Shown here piece after piece: positions 1 to 10,239 of a DNA stretch of 64,000 bases (positions are counted from its first letter, which is position 1; each line of letters begins with the position of its first letter). Source of the DNA: Triticum aestivum (Eukaryota > Streptophyta > Magnoliopsida > Poales > Poaceae); the NCBI RefSeq assembly GCF_018294505.1, contig NC_057809.1, forward strand, positions 511,108,741 to 511,172,740. Reading direction: 5' to 3'. Both the position numbers and the translations under genes were made by a program. Under the pieces are notes generated by a model, which was given only the letters and a program-made list of their open reading frames with translations, made no database searches and was not told the DNA's origin.

Positions 1-1
1 A

Positions 2-367
2 AGCGTCGTGGCGGGATCTACATGTGAAGTAGAGTACATAGCTGCTTCGGAAGTAGCAAATGAAGGAGTCTGGATGAAGGAGTTCATATCCGATCTAGGT
101 GTCATACCTAGTGCATCGGGTCCAATGAAAATCTTTTGTGACAATACTAGTGCAATTGCCTTGGCAAAGTAATCCAGATTTCACAAGAGAACCAAGCACA
201 TCAAGAGACGCTTCAATTCCATTCGGGATTTAGTCCAAGTGGGAGACATAGAAATTTGCAAGATACATACGGATCTGAATGTTGCAGACCCGCTGACTAA
301 GCCTCTTCTACGAGCAAAACATGATCAGCACCAAGGCTCCATGGGTGTTAGAATCATTACTGTGTAA
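2..367 (+). pseudogene. Ty1/copia pol C-terminal fragment (RNase H domain)
   Basis: This is the C-terminal end of a copia polyprotein, running into the window from the left. The translation shows the RNase H end typical of copia elements: AGSTCEVEYIAAS, then FCDNTSAIALAK, then HTDLNVADPLTK. It closes at a TAA at 365-367. RNase H removes the RNA strand of the RNA:DNA hybrid during reverse transcription in the virus-like particle. One in-frame TAA at 170-172 interrupts the domain, so this copy cannot make a full product. It sits directly upstream of a polypurine tract and a 3' LTR, as expected for the end of a plus-strand element. The same region in the complete Angela/WIS copy (about 25740-26096) is clearly homologous. 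Most of the element lies outside the window. Confidence 0.85.
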
Positions 368-390
368 TCTAGATTATTGACTCTAGTGCA

Positions 391-400
391 AGTGGGAGAC
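391..400 (+). other. Polypurine tract of the left copia element
   Basis: The purine-rich AGTGGGAGAC lies immediately before the TG that opens the LTR. The same sequence precedes the 3' LTR of the complete copia element at 26152-26161. It primes plus-strand DNA synthesis in the family. Confidence 0.75.
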
Positions 401-2093
401 TGAAGGAAATATGCCCTAGAGGCAATAATAAATTTATTATTTATTTCCTTATATCATGATAAATGTTTATTATTCATGCTAGAATTGTATTAACCGGAAA
501 CATAATACATGTGTGAATACATAGACAAACATAGTGTCACTAGTATGCCTCTACTTGACTAGCTCGTTGATCAAAGATGGTTATGTTTCCTAACCATAGA
601 CATGAGTTGTCATTTGATTAACGGGATCACATAATTAGGAGAATGATGTGATTGACTTGACCCATTTTGTTAGCTTAGCACTTGATCGTTTAGTTTGTTG
701 CTATTGCTTTCTTCAAGACTTATACATGTTCCTATGACTATGAGATTATGCAACTCCCATTTACCGGAGGAACACTTTGTGTGCTACCAAACGTCACAAC
801 GTAACTGGGTGATTATAAAGGTGCTCTACAGGTGTCTCCGAAGGTACTTGTTGGGTTGGCGTATTTCGAGATTAGGATTTGTCACTCCGATTGTCGGAGA
901 GGTATCTCTAGGCCCTCTCGGTAATGCACATCACATAAGCCTTGCAAGCATTGCAACTAATAAGTTAGTTGCGTAATGATGTATTACGGAACGAGTAAAG
1001 AGACTTGCCGGTAACGAGATTGAACTAGGTATTGAGATACCGACGATCAAATCTCGGGCAAGTAACATACCGATGACAAAGGGAACAATGTATGTTGTTA
1101 TGCGGTCTGACCGATAAAAGATCTTCGTAGAATATGTAGGAGCCAATATGAGCATCCAGGTTCCGCTATTGGTTATTGACCGGAGACGTGTCTCGGTCAT
1201 GTCTACATTGTTCTCGAACCCATAGGGTCCGCACGCTTAACGTTGCGATGACAGTTTCATTACGAGTTTATATATTTGATGTACTGAAGGTTGTTCGGAG
1301 TCCCGGATGTGATCACGGACATAACAAGGAGTCTCTAAATAGTCGAGACATAAAGATTGATATATTGGACGACTATATTCGGACACAGGAATGGTTCCGG
1401 GAGTTATCGGATATAAAACGGAGTACCGGGGGTTACCGGAATCCCCCTCGGGGGTTAATGGGCCTCATGGGCCCAAAGTGGAGTAGAGGAGGGGCGGCCA
1501 GGGCAGGCTGCACGCCCCCTCCCCCTCTAGTCCGAATTGGACAAGGAGGAAGGGGCGGCGCCCCTCTTTCCTTTCTCTCCTCTCTCCCTTCCTTCCCCCT
1601 CTCCTAGTTGGACAAGGAAAGGAGCCTCCTCCCGGACGGCCGCCCCTCCCCCTTTCTCCTTTATAGACAGGGGCAGGGGGCACCTCTAGACACAACAATT
1701 GATCCTTGAGATCTATTAGCCGTGTGCGGTGCCCTCCTCCACCATAATCCTCGATAATATTGTAGCGGTGCTTAGGCGAAGCCCTGCGACGGTAGAACAT
1801 CAAGATCGTCACCACGCCGTCATGCTGACGGAACTCTTCCCCGACATTCTGCTGGATTGGAGTTCGGGGATCGTCATCGAGCTGAACGTGTGCTAGAACT
1901 CGGAGGTGCCATAGTTTCGGTGCTTGATCGGTCGGGCCGTGAAGACGTACGACTACATCAACCGCGTTGTGCTAACGCTTCTGCTTCTGGTCTACGAGGG
2001 TACGTAGACAACACTCTCCCCTCTCGTTGCTATGCATCACCATGATCTTGCGTGTGCGTAGGAATTTTTTTGAAATTACTACGTTCCCCAACA
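401..2093 (+). repeat. 3' LTR of copia element, Angela-related
   Basis: The LTR opens with TGAAGGAAATATGCCC and closes with ACGTTCCCCAACA, 1693 bp. The start and end are those of the Angela/WIS/BARE1 group, but the TGAAGG opening and much of the interior differ from the Angela/WIS LTRs at 18922 and 26162. The solo LTR at 14801-16518 belongs to the same subgroup. A pyrimidine-rich and G-rich tract near 1440-1680 corresponds to the promoter and leader part of this LTR type. The element is inserted in a minus-strand Angela/WIS LTR that resumes at 2094. The left target duplication is outside the window, so it could not be checked. Confidence 0.85.
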
Positions 2094-3349
2094 TCCAGAT
2101 GGATCTAGAGGGGGGGCGGCGGCCAAGGGGGGAGGCTTGCCCCCCAAGCCAAGGGGGGCACCCCCTTTAGGGTTCCCCCAAACCCTAGGCGCTTGGGCCC
2201 TAGGGGGTTTGGCGCCCAGCCCACCTAGGGGCTGGTTCCCACTCCATATTCAGCCCATAGGGCTCTCCGGGGCAGGTGGACCCTCCCGGTGGACCCCCGG
2301 AACCCTTTCGGTGGTCCCGGTACAATACCGATAAACCCCTGAACACTTCCGACGACCGAATAAGGACTTCCCATATATAAATCTTTGTCTCCAGACCATT
2401 CCGGAACTCCTCGTTATGTACAGGATCCCATCCGGGACTCCGAACAACATTCGGTAACCACGTACAAATTTTCCCTATAACCCTAGCATCTTCGAACCTT
2501 AAGTGTGTAGACCCTACGGGTTCGGGAATCATGCAGACATGACCGAGACATCTCTCCAGCCAATAACTAACAGCTGGATCTGGATACCCATGTTGACTCC
2601 CACATGTTCCACGATGATCTCATCGGATGAACCATGATGTCAAGGATTCAATCAATCCCGTATACAATTCCCTTTGTCTACCGGTATAGCACTTGCCCGA
2701 GATACGATCGTCGGTATACCGATACCTTGTTCAATCTCGTTATGGTAAGTCTCTTTACTCGTTCCGTAACACATCATCCCGTGACCAACCCCTTAGTCAC
2801 ATTGAGCTCACTACGATGATGTCTTACCGAGTGGGCCCAGAGATACCTCTCCGTCATACGGAGTGACAAATCCCAGTCTCGATTCGTGCCAACCCAACAG
2901 ATACTTTCGGAGATACCCGTAGTGCACCTTTATAGCCACCCAGTTACGTTGTGACATTTGGCACACCCAAAGCATTCCTACGGTATCCGGGAGTTGCACA
3001 ATCTCATGGTCTAAGGAAAAGATACTTGACATTAGAAAAGCTTTAGCAGACGAACTACACGATCTTGTGCTATGCTTAGGATTGGGTTTTGTCCATCACA
3101 TCATTCTCCTAATGATGTGATCCCGTTATCAATGACATCCAATGTCCATGATCAGGAAACCGTAACCATCTATTGATCAACGAGCTAGTCAACTAGAGGC
3201 TCACTAGGGACATGTTGTGCTCTATGTATTCACACATGTATTATGATTTCCAGATAACACAGTTATAGCATGAACAATAGACAATTATCATTAACAAGGA
3301 AATATAATAATAATCATTTTATTATTGCCTCTAGGGCATATTTCCAACA
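2094..3349 (-). repeat. Truncated Angela/WIS LTR, minus strand
   Basis: Read on the minus strand this starts at 3349 with TGTTGGAAATATGCCC and follows the Angela/WIS LTR to an AGATGGATCTAG segment near 2096-2113, matching the LTR interior at about 27395-27410. It stops at 2094, where the plus-strand copia element is inserted. The rest should lie left of the window. To its right (3350 on) there is no polypurine tract, so this is either a 5' LTR or a solo LTR, not a 3' LTR. Confidence 0.85.
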
Positions 3350-4507
3350 GTTCTGGAGATAAAACATGTTTTCATCTGAAACTGCTTTTATCCAACTACT
3401 TTATTTGTCAAACAAAATTAGCTTTATGCAAATTGAGCCATACAGCCTTCCTTTGAAGCCACACGTAGCTATTAGGTCCTTCCCCGTGGGAGGCATGTTG
3501 ATTACGTAATGTACTCGTGACAATACTTTTGTTGAACAATAGAGATCTATGAAGACGAGGGCGTCGACTATGACTATTATGATGATCCTAAGGAGTGAGG
3601 ACACGTTGACTACATCGACTGCATGTGGCGGAGATGGAGTCACTACGTATTTATATATTCCACTGTGTTTTTGGTTGTAATAAATGTCATGAGACATTTC
3701 ACTATGTATGCCTTGTGACAAGAGTTATTAAACTTATATTTTATACTTATTTTAATGTTCTGCAATGATACCATTTCGCTGTGTTGTCAAGGTGATCCTG
3801 GATTGACAAATATACACAGGAGGGTCTGGAAATAATTTCGCCTCTGCCTGCGCGCAGGAGTACGAGCGGCACCCAAACGCCGGCAGCTTCCCGAGCGCGC
3901 GCACACCGACGATATCCCGCGGCCAAATGATCACATCGCGTTCCCGTCAGCATTTTCTGCAGCAGCCCCGGGGCAGTGCAGTACGAGCACCTGCCAGACC
4001 GGGAGAAGCACGGCCTCAGTCTCTGGCAGCAAAGATCGTGAATTTTGGCCGGCGAACGCAGTAGTCCGCGGATGGCGAAGAGGCAGGCGTACATCCGACA
4101 TGGCGGGACGAGCTGCAGCGCGCGGCCGCGACGAGCAGCCCAGCAGGGTCGGGGCAGCTGAAGCAGAGGACTGCTGCGAGTGACATGGTGATGGCCACAG
4201 CCGCAATGAGCGCGCGACACCGCATCACATCGTGTCGCTGGCGCGCGTGCAGCTGGACCGGCAAGCTGCTTATTGCTGGCGCAGATGCATGAGCCCGGTC
4301 ATCATCATCTCAGGCGGCGGGGACGCCGAGGAGGTCGAGCGCCGAGTGGCGACGTGCTTGTCTTCGCCAAGGGAGTCAACTCGCGGCAAGGCATGAACCG
4401 CGTGGCCTTCGACATGGTGTGTACGTACTACCGATGTGGAAAGTAACAAGAGAGAAAACAGAAGCAAAACCACCCTCAATTCTCTCCAAAATCACCTAGG
4501 CTGAGAT
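3350..4507. other. Unassigned segment, no supported gene
   Basis: 3350-3770 is AT-rich and unrecognised. 3830-4440 is GC-rich and looks like decayed coding or promoter sequence. On the minus strand a short reading frame (4264-4016) has an internal Met followed by a hydrophobic stretch, ALIAAVAITMSLAAVLCFSC, that resembles a signal peptide, but the rest matches nothing I recognise and overlapping frames are equally open. On the plus strand a fragment near 4360-4420 reads like protein (FAKGVNSRQGMNRVAFDM) without a start or stop. I do not call a gene. Confidence 0.4.
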
Positions 4508-4799
4508 TTATACGGTTTTGCAAAGTTTAGGGGGAAAATAATCCGGTTTTGAAGTTGCGGAGGTTATTGATCCATTAAGGAGGATTTGAGGAGGGAAAAC
4601 TATACTTTCTTCTTCAGTAAACTGCAAGCGGGCCGTACCACGGCCTAACGGGCTTACAGCCCACCGGGCATTAACCAAGGCAACTACCGAAAACCAACCG
4701 AAGTTAAGGAAGGAAAAAAATGGTACGGGGCAGATCAAATCGGGGCAGGAAGTAGCTCAACCCCCCGGAGTGGACTGGCCGGAGCCGGACGGGAGCAGG

Positions 4800-6975
4800 A
4801 TGGAGTGGACGACGGTGGAGGCGGCGGACGGGGCCAAGCTGAGCGTGCGGGTCTTCAAGCCGGCGGCGCCGGTGGAGGGCGCGGAGGACGTGTCGGTGGT
4901 GCTCGTGCACCCCTACACGATCCTCGGCGGCGTGCAGGGCCTGCTGCGCGGCATGGCCCAGGGCCTCGCGGAGCGGGGCCACCGCGCCGTCACCTTCGAC
5001 ATGCGCGGCGCCGGGCGCTCCACCGGCCGCGCCTCGCTCACGGGCTCCAGCGAGGTCGGGGACGTCGTCGCCGTCTGCCGCTGGGTCGCCTACACCCTCA
5101 AGCCGCGCGCCGTCCTCCTCATCGGCTCCTCCGCCGGTAGGTTAACTCCGCCGACCCCCTCGCTCCTCTCCGTAAGTGTTCGGTTTGCCTTGTTGTGAGA
5201 TTCAGCGAAGCCGGTAATCAAATTGACCAAATCAGTAGCTATTCTGAAACTGCATATCAGCAAATGGCATACGCAATTGACGATTAACTGATTAAGCACT
5301 CATCTTGACCTGCGACCTGAAATGGATAGGTGATGCGTTGCACTGTTGCATTGGAATTGAAAGCTCAAACAACCTTTTGTCCTGATGGAATTTGCCTTCA
5401 AATGTACTCATCGTACAATTTTCTTATTACTTCAGTGTCCCCAAAGTCCAAAGATCAAACTAACAGCTGGGTATTACTCACTGTCTCACTGATTTGTGCT
5501 CGGGGCTGTTGAGGGGCTGCTAAGTAACCCTTGAGACTCAGAGGCTCCAGTGACTGACCTTATCGTATTGTTAAGGCAACCCCAGTCTTCTCAGAAGCAA
5601 TTTTTCTTGTTAGGTTATCACCACTATTTTTCAGCCTATCCTTATTAACGTAGGATACCCCGGTCTTCTCCACCGATGCGGCGATGCATCTTCAGTTTGC
5701 CGTGACGCGAGATTCAGTGAGGCCAGTAATCAAAATTGACCAAACAAGTAGCTCTTCTGAAACTGTATGTCAACAATTGGCATAAGCAATTGACAACAAT
5801 TAGACACTCATCTTGACCCGCGACTAATGAATAGGCGATGTGTTGCACTGTTGCATCAGAATCGAAAGCTCAAACTTTCTGTCATCATTGAATTTTCCTT
5901 CAAATGTACTCATCAAACAGTTCTTTTACTATTTCAGTGACCCTAAAGTCCAAAGATCTAACTAACAGCTGAGTATTATCACTGAAATGTATTCAGAGCA
6001 GTTGAGCAGGTGCTAAGTAACCCGTAAGACTAAGAGGCTCCCATGTTGACCTTCTCCTGTTTTTAGGGTAACCCCAATCTTCTCAGAAGCAACCTTTCTT
6101 GCTAGATCATTACCACTACTTTTCATCCGATCATTAATGCAGGACACTAGACTAAGCAGATTAGTACTCCCTCCGTTCGGAATTACTTGTCGCAGAAATA
6201 GATGTATCTGGATGTATTTTAGTTCTAGATACATCCATATCCGAGACAAGTAATTCCGAACGGAGGGAGTATTTCTCAGAAGCAACCTGGACATGAGACA
6301 GTTGTGCTGTACCTATTTTTGGCCACTAATCTGTCCTAAAGATTAGTATTGACTTGACAGTAATGAGGTGTGCAAAGCACACCTACTCTGCTTACCTCTA
6401 CCCAGTACTGCTCCCTGTGCTCCTAACTGGATTGACGTGCAAGGGTCTTAAGATTTCGTAATGTTAACACAGTGCAAAGCAGTGGCAACTAATTAAGTAC
6501 CGGTAAGAGAACTTGTGTTGTTGCACAAAATACAATACTGGATCAGGATGATGACGAAATCGTTATGCCTACTAGTTTTCTTCATCCATTCATGTAAGTA
6601 CTGAATTAAGTTTGGTCATGTATCTCAGTCTAGTTTCCTGTCACAGGAGCACCAATTGCGGGATCTGCAGTTGATAAAGTTGACCAGGTGGTTGGCTATG
6701 TCAGCATCGGCTACCCATTTGGTTTAATGGCCTCAATCCTATTCGGCAGACATCATGATGCTATCCTCAAGTCTGAGAAACCAAAGTTATTCATCATGGG
6801 AACCAAAGATGGCTTTACGAGCGTAAAGCAGCTGCAAAACAAGCTCAGGTCGGCTGCTGGACGGGTTGATACACACTTGATTGAAGGAGCCGGTCACTTC
6901 CAAATGGAAGGTCCTGCTTTTGATGCCCAGATGGTAGATCTCATTGTCAATTTTATCAAATCTTTGCCCAAATAG
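4800..6975 (+). CDS. Alpha/beta-hydrolase superfamily protein, two exons
   Basis: The coding sequence joins 4800-5136 and 6647-6975 (666 nt, 221 residues). Exon 1 ends in a split Gly codon at a GT donor (5137), and exon 2 begins after TCACAG. Splicing restores the nucleophile elbow GSSAG with Ser111. The other triad candidates are Asp167 in GTKDGF and His196 in GAGHF. HPYTILGG (residues 37-44) fits an oxyanion-loop region, and DMRGAGRSTG (67-76) is the usual strand-turn segment of this fold. The Met at 4800 was chosen because it is the first ATG in frame and begins MEWTTV directly before the first beta strand; only a GTG lies upstream. No signal peptide is seen, so the enzyme is probably cytosolic. 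The family contains small esterases and lipases of unknown substrate. The gene looks intact. The intron (1510 nt) carries a tandem duplication and a MITE. Confidence 0.9.
5137..6155 (+). repeat. Tandem duplication inside the hydrolase intron
   Basis: Copy 1 runs about 5137-5649 and copy 2 about 5650-6155. Shared landmarks in order are GAGATTCAG, GGCATA.GCAATTGAC, CACTCATCTTGACC, CAAATGTACTCATC, CCAAAGATC, CTAAGTAACCC and CTTCTCAGAAGCAA. Identity by eye is about 80 percent with small indels, so the duplication is old. Copy 1 starts at the splice donor itself (GTAGGT), and copy 2 starts with GTAGGA at 5650. Confidence 0.8.
6167..6269. mobile_element. Stowaway-type MITE (Tc1/mariner derived)
   Basis: A 103-bp element with near-perfect inverted ends. 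It starts CTCCCTCCGTTCGGAATTAC and ends with the reverse complement, and is flanked by the dinucleotide TA at 6165-6166 and 6270-6271. The arms pair over most of the length. It is non-autonomous and sits in the hydrolase intron, just after the intron duplication. Confidence 0.95.
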
Positions 6976-7355
6976 TGTACTGTAACTGTGTGAAAGTGCG
7001 CAAAGCGTGTAGTGATGAACATCGAAAACATACGATTTGGATAGTGCCTTCATGGTTTGTATTTTCTCGTGTTGTATGTGTACACTGGGTGTTGTGTTCG
7101 AGATAGTAATCAAATCTTAGTTTCCATTTCATATGAGTTTTAGACTCAGTGATGCAAGCCGCATGGAAAATCTTATTGTCATCACGACATTGTAATCCAA
7201 TCTTATTATTGTTTGTATAGCCATACTTCTACTTGTGAGTGGTTGCTGTCCTTGCGGTCCAAAAACTGTACTCACATCATTATAATGGAACCAGGTATAG
7301 TTTCTGTCTCTTTCTGTCTTTCTGAAATTGTTTGTCAAGCGTTAGCTTCGTCGTA

Positions 7356-7552
7356 GGTTATATACATGGCTGATGTTGATCTTACGTCTTGTTCTCTGTT
7401 TTCAGGCTGGTGGAGGGTGGCCTTCACGACGACGAACCGAGACTAGAAACCTGAGGTTATATATGACCGGTGTTGATCTCATGTCTTATTCTCAGTTTTC
7501 AGGCTGGTGAAGGGTGGCCTTCACGGCGACGAATGTACGCTAGAAACTTGAG
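7356..7552 (+). repeat. Tandem duplication of 98-99 bp downstream of the hydrolase
   Basis: Copies at 7356-7454 and 7455-7552 share GGTTATATA, TGTTGATCT, TTTTCAGGCTGGTG, AGGGTGGCCTTCACG and CTAGAAAC.TGAG. Each contains a pyrimidine-rich CAG that looks like a splice acceptor. They lie about 380 bp beyond the hydrolase stop, possibly within or just past its 3' UTR. Confidence 0.8.
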
Positions 7553-8870
7553 ATGCACGTAACGCGGCTGATCCATCTAACAATAAATAAACTCGTTTTC
7601 AACTTTCAACAGATTTGGTTTCGGGGGATTTCATCATCAGCTTTGGAGAAACCTCTGGGACGAGCAACCTGGAGGTAGGGGAAGCATGCAATGAGCATTC
7701 TGAAGGGGGAACGTGTTGGATTTGATTTGAGCTGAAACAAGGGGCAGAGGGGGCCTAGCTGGGCATCGGTAGGTCTGATCCTCCTGCAATTTGGTCTGCA
7801 CCTAGATCATTTTTCCTTCCTTTTTCGTGTCAGCAGATCAGATGGCGTGGATCTGCAGCGCGCGTCATCAAGGGCCGTACGTGGTCCTAATCTCCCACGC
7901 TTTATTTGCAAAACCTCAGCGTAAACTGTACCCCAGCTGATGCCTCTGGTGCTGCTGGTGGAACGCAGATGCAGATCCGGATGTGGTGACGAAACACAAA
8001 ATCTTTTGCTGCGCTGAGTTATTGTAGAATGATATTTTTTACCAAATAAAATTGTATTTTTTTTAATTCACAGTTCATGTTTCGAGCATGCCGAGTTCAC
8101 AAGTTAGCGGTGAGAATTGAAGGGCAATAACTCGGCCAGGACCTGACATCAAGAGCAGCAAGTACATCCATCCTCTTTCATGCTTGTGTAGAGATACGGT
8201 GGTGCCACACCACTGATCATCGGTACGCGTCCTCGCTAGTTTGGTCCTTGACCTAGAAAAAAAAATCACCTCGATCCAAAATCCACGCGAGTAATTGTAA
8301 ATAAGAAGGTGAAATACGAATTCAAAGCAGAGAGGGGAAGAAGAAATCACGGTGCAGTGCCGTGTCAGGATTCAGAAATAATTTAGTCGAGCCACTTGCC
8401 ACAGGAGCTGGAGCGGGGTCGGCTTTGTCTAACCACTGTCCGGTAGCGGTAAGTAAGTGCCGTTTCACTGTAGATAATTAATCAATGACGTTCACTCGCA
8501 CTCTACTATTAGACACTGCATAAGCTGGTAGCACGCCGAGTAGAAACATGCAGGGCCACGGCTAATACTGTGCGGTAAATAGTAGAACATGACCAGTAGA
8601 ATGGTTGGTAACCCTAGGAGGCACAGGCACAGGGATGCTGTGTCAGGTGTCGAAAGGCAGGCAAGGCAACTACTGTCTACTGCTACCGACGTTAAACATC
8701 CGCTAACACTGAGCAAAAATGCCATCATGGTAAAACTGCAGCACGTTCCTAGGGATCCACGCCGATTAACTTTTTAAGCCGGGAAATTGCTGAGAAGCAC
8801 ATAACTATCTTCAACGGTGGGTAGGCTGCAAGTAAAAAAAAATGATAAACAACGGGCAAATGACCCCTCA
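7553..8870. other. Intergenic segment without a recognisable gene
   Basis: This is mixed-composition sequence between the hydrolase and the AT-hook gene. No reading frame shows a recognisable domain, and no terminal repeats or target duplications were seen. The right part is probably upstream regulatory sequence of the AT-hook gene. Confidence 0.5.
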
Positions 8871-8874
8871 ACAA

Positions 8875-8926
8875 TATATCTAGAAGGGCTAGCTCCCCCT
8901 CTCTTTCCCTCTCTCTCTCTCTCTCG
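8875..8926 (+). promoter_or_regulatory. Probable core promoter of the AT-hook gene
   Basis: A TATATC motif (8875-8880) is followed 15-45 bp later by a long CT-rich run ending in CTCTCTCTCTCTCTCGCCCC. A TATA box followed by a pyrimidine patch is a common arrangement in grass promoters, which places transcription start near 8900-8920. The assignment is inference from spacing only. Confidence 0.45.
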
Positions 8927-9220
8927 CCCCAGCTGCTGCCTGCTATGCCCCAGCAGCTATTGGAGCTCAGCCATCCAGAAGTAGCAGAGCGCTGGCTAGC
9001 TTTGGTAGCTGTTCGTCGATAAGAGCCCCCTCCCGCTTCCCGCACGCCACATATAGCAATCTTTGCTGTTGCCTCCCGATCCGCTGTACTTCCGGCATCG
9101 CAGGCCAAGGATTGCCACCGATCCATCGTTTGTTTTCCTCTAGCGCCAGGAGAGCTCCATCTTCTTCTTTTTTGCTGAGATTGGTGCTGCTGCTTGGAGT
9201 AGACGCCAGCTTTGTGGCAG

Positions 9221-9668
9221 GTCAGTTCCTCGTTTTCCATCCATTAATCTGAGAAATGGTTCAGCTGTTGATTTGAATCAGTCCTTGTTTATATATCTTT
9301 CTGCTTTCTTGCATAGATAGATGTTATATGTTCTGTAAGAGATTTATTTAAGTCTGTATCCGTCAGATGCGTATTGCTTTGCTGTTTTGTGTAGCTTGCG
9401 TCTGGATATTTGGGTTGCTTGATCTGAATTTGCATCTTTTCGATTGCCATGGATCTCAATGAGAATCGTACTTTTCTCGAGAATGAACAAGAATCATAAT
9501 ACTAGTTCATTCTCACCTCCACAAACCAAGAACTCAATAGAACATTTACTGATGTAGCTTGCTTGATAACGGCATGTAGATTAGCTCACTTTGCTGATTT
9601 CTATTACCAATCCAAATCGGTTCAGGAGTAAAAATTTGTAACCGCTGTTCTTCATGCCACTGCTGCAG
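9221..9668 (+). other. Probable 5' UTR intron of the AT-hook gene
   Basis: TTTGTGGCAG|GTCAGTT at 9220/9221 is a good donor and TGCTGCAG at 9661-9668 a good acceptor. The enclosed sequence is T-rich, unlike the GC-richer leader before it. Leader introns just upstream of the start codon are common in grasses. No transcript evidence was available. Confidence 0.5.
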
Positions 9669-9834
9669 ATTTGTAGAACTTTAGCTGGATTATCTTAGCA
9701 CAAGGTGTCTCTGTAAAACACTCCAGTTTCAGTAAGCAAACTGATACTGATAGAGTAGAAGCAGCCGCTTCAGTGGTTGCCCAAACCAATCTATAGTTCT
9801 TGCTGCTGCTGCTGCTGCTGAGTTGAACCAACCA

Positions 9835-10239
9835 ATGGGTAGAGGAAGAGGCAGAGGCAGAGGAAGGACGGCGGCCATTGCCAGGAGCCATGAAGACAAA
9901 GGAAGCAGCGGTGAAGAGGTCGTGCCTGCAAGAAAGAGGAGAGGGAGGCCGCAGAAGCACTTCGCCGATAAAACCGAACAGGTTGATGTTGAGAATTTCG
10001 TAGAAGATGTCGATGGCGGCGATGAAGATGGCAAAGATGTTAAACTGAATGCAAGTGCTGGTGTGAAGAGAGGCAGGCCACTGAAGGAGAGCCCCAACAT
10101 GGTCCTGGAAGAGAACAGCAATTCCAGCGTTCGATCAAGCAGCGATGAATCGGCCAGGACCAATGGGTTCAGGCAGATTGGGAACCGGAGGAAGAGCACG
10201 CCCCGGCGAGCAGCGGAGGCAGGGCTGGAATGCAAGTAG
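9835..10239 (+). CDS. Small AT-hook protein (134 residues)
   Basis: The single coding exon begins MGRGRGRGRGR and ends at TAG 10237-10239. The N terminus is an Arg-Gly repeat (residues 2-11). Two AT-hook cores follow: KRRGRP around residues 34-39 and KRGRP at 78-82. Between them is an acidic stretch (DVDGGDEDGKD, about 58-68). The C-terminal part is Ser/Arg-rich and ends in a basic segment (GNRRKSTPRRAA). AT hooks bind the minor groove of AT-rich DNA, so a nuclear chromatin-associated role is the natural inference; no catalytic or PPC domain is present. The ATG at 9835 was chosen because it is the first Met in frame; a TTG lies four codons upstream. A (CTG)n run at about 9801-9820 is in the leader. 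The reverse strand also has a long open frame here, which I treat as a shadow. Confidence 0.75.
   Translation: MGRGRGRGRGRTAAIARSHEDKGSSGEEVVPARKRRGRPQKHFADKTEQVDVENFVEDVDGGDEDGKDVKLNASAGVKRGRPLKESPNMVLEENSNSSVRSSSDESARTNGFRQIGNRRKSTPRRAAEAGLECK

Noticed and set aside
695..976. Short frames inside copia LTRs (also at 2811, 19218, 26457 and others)
   Set aside because: They recur wherever the LTR is present, show no domain, and conflict with the LTR role.
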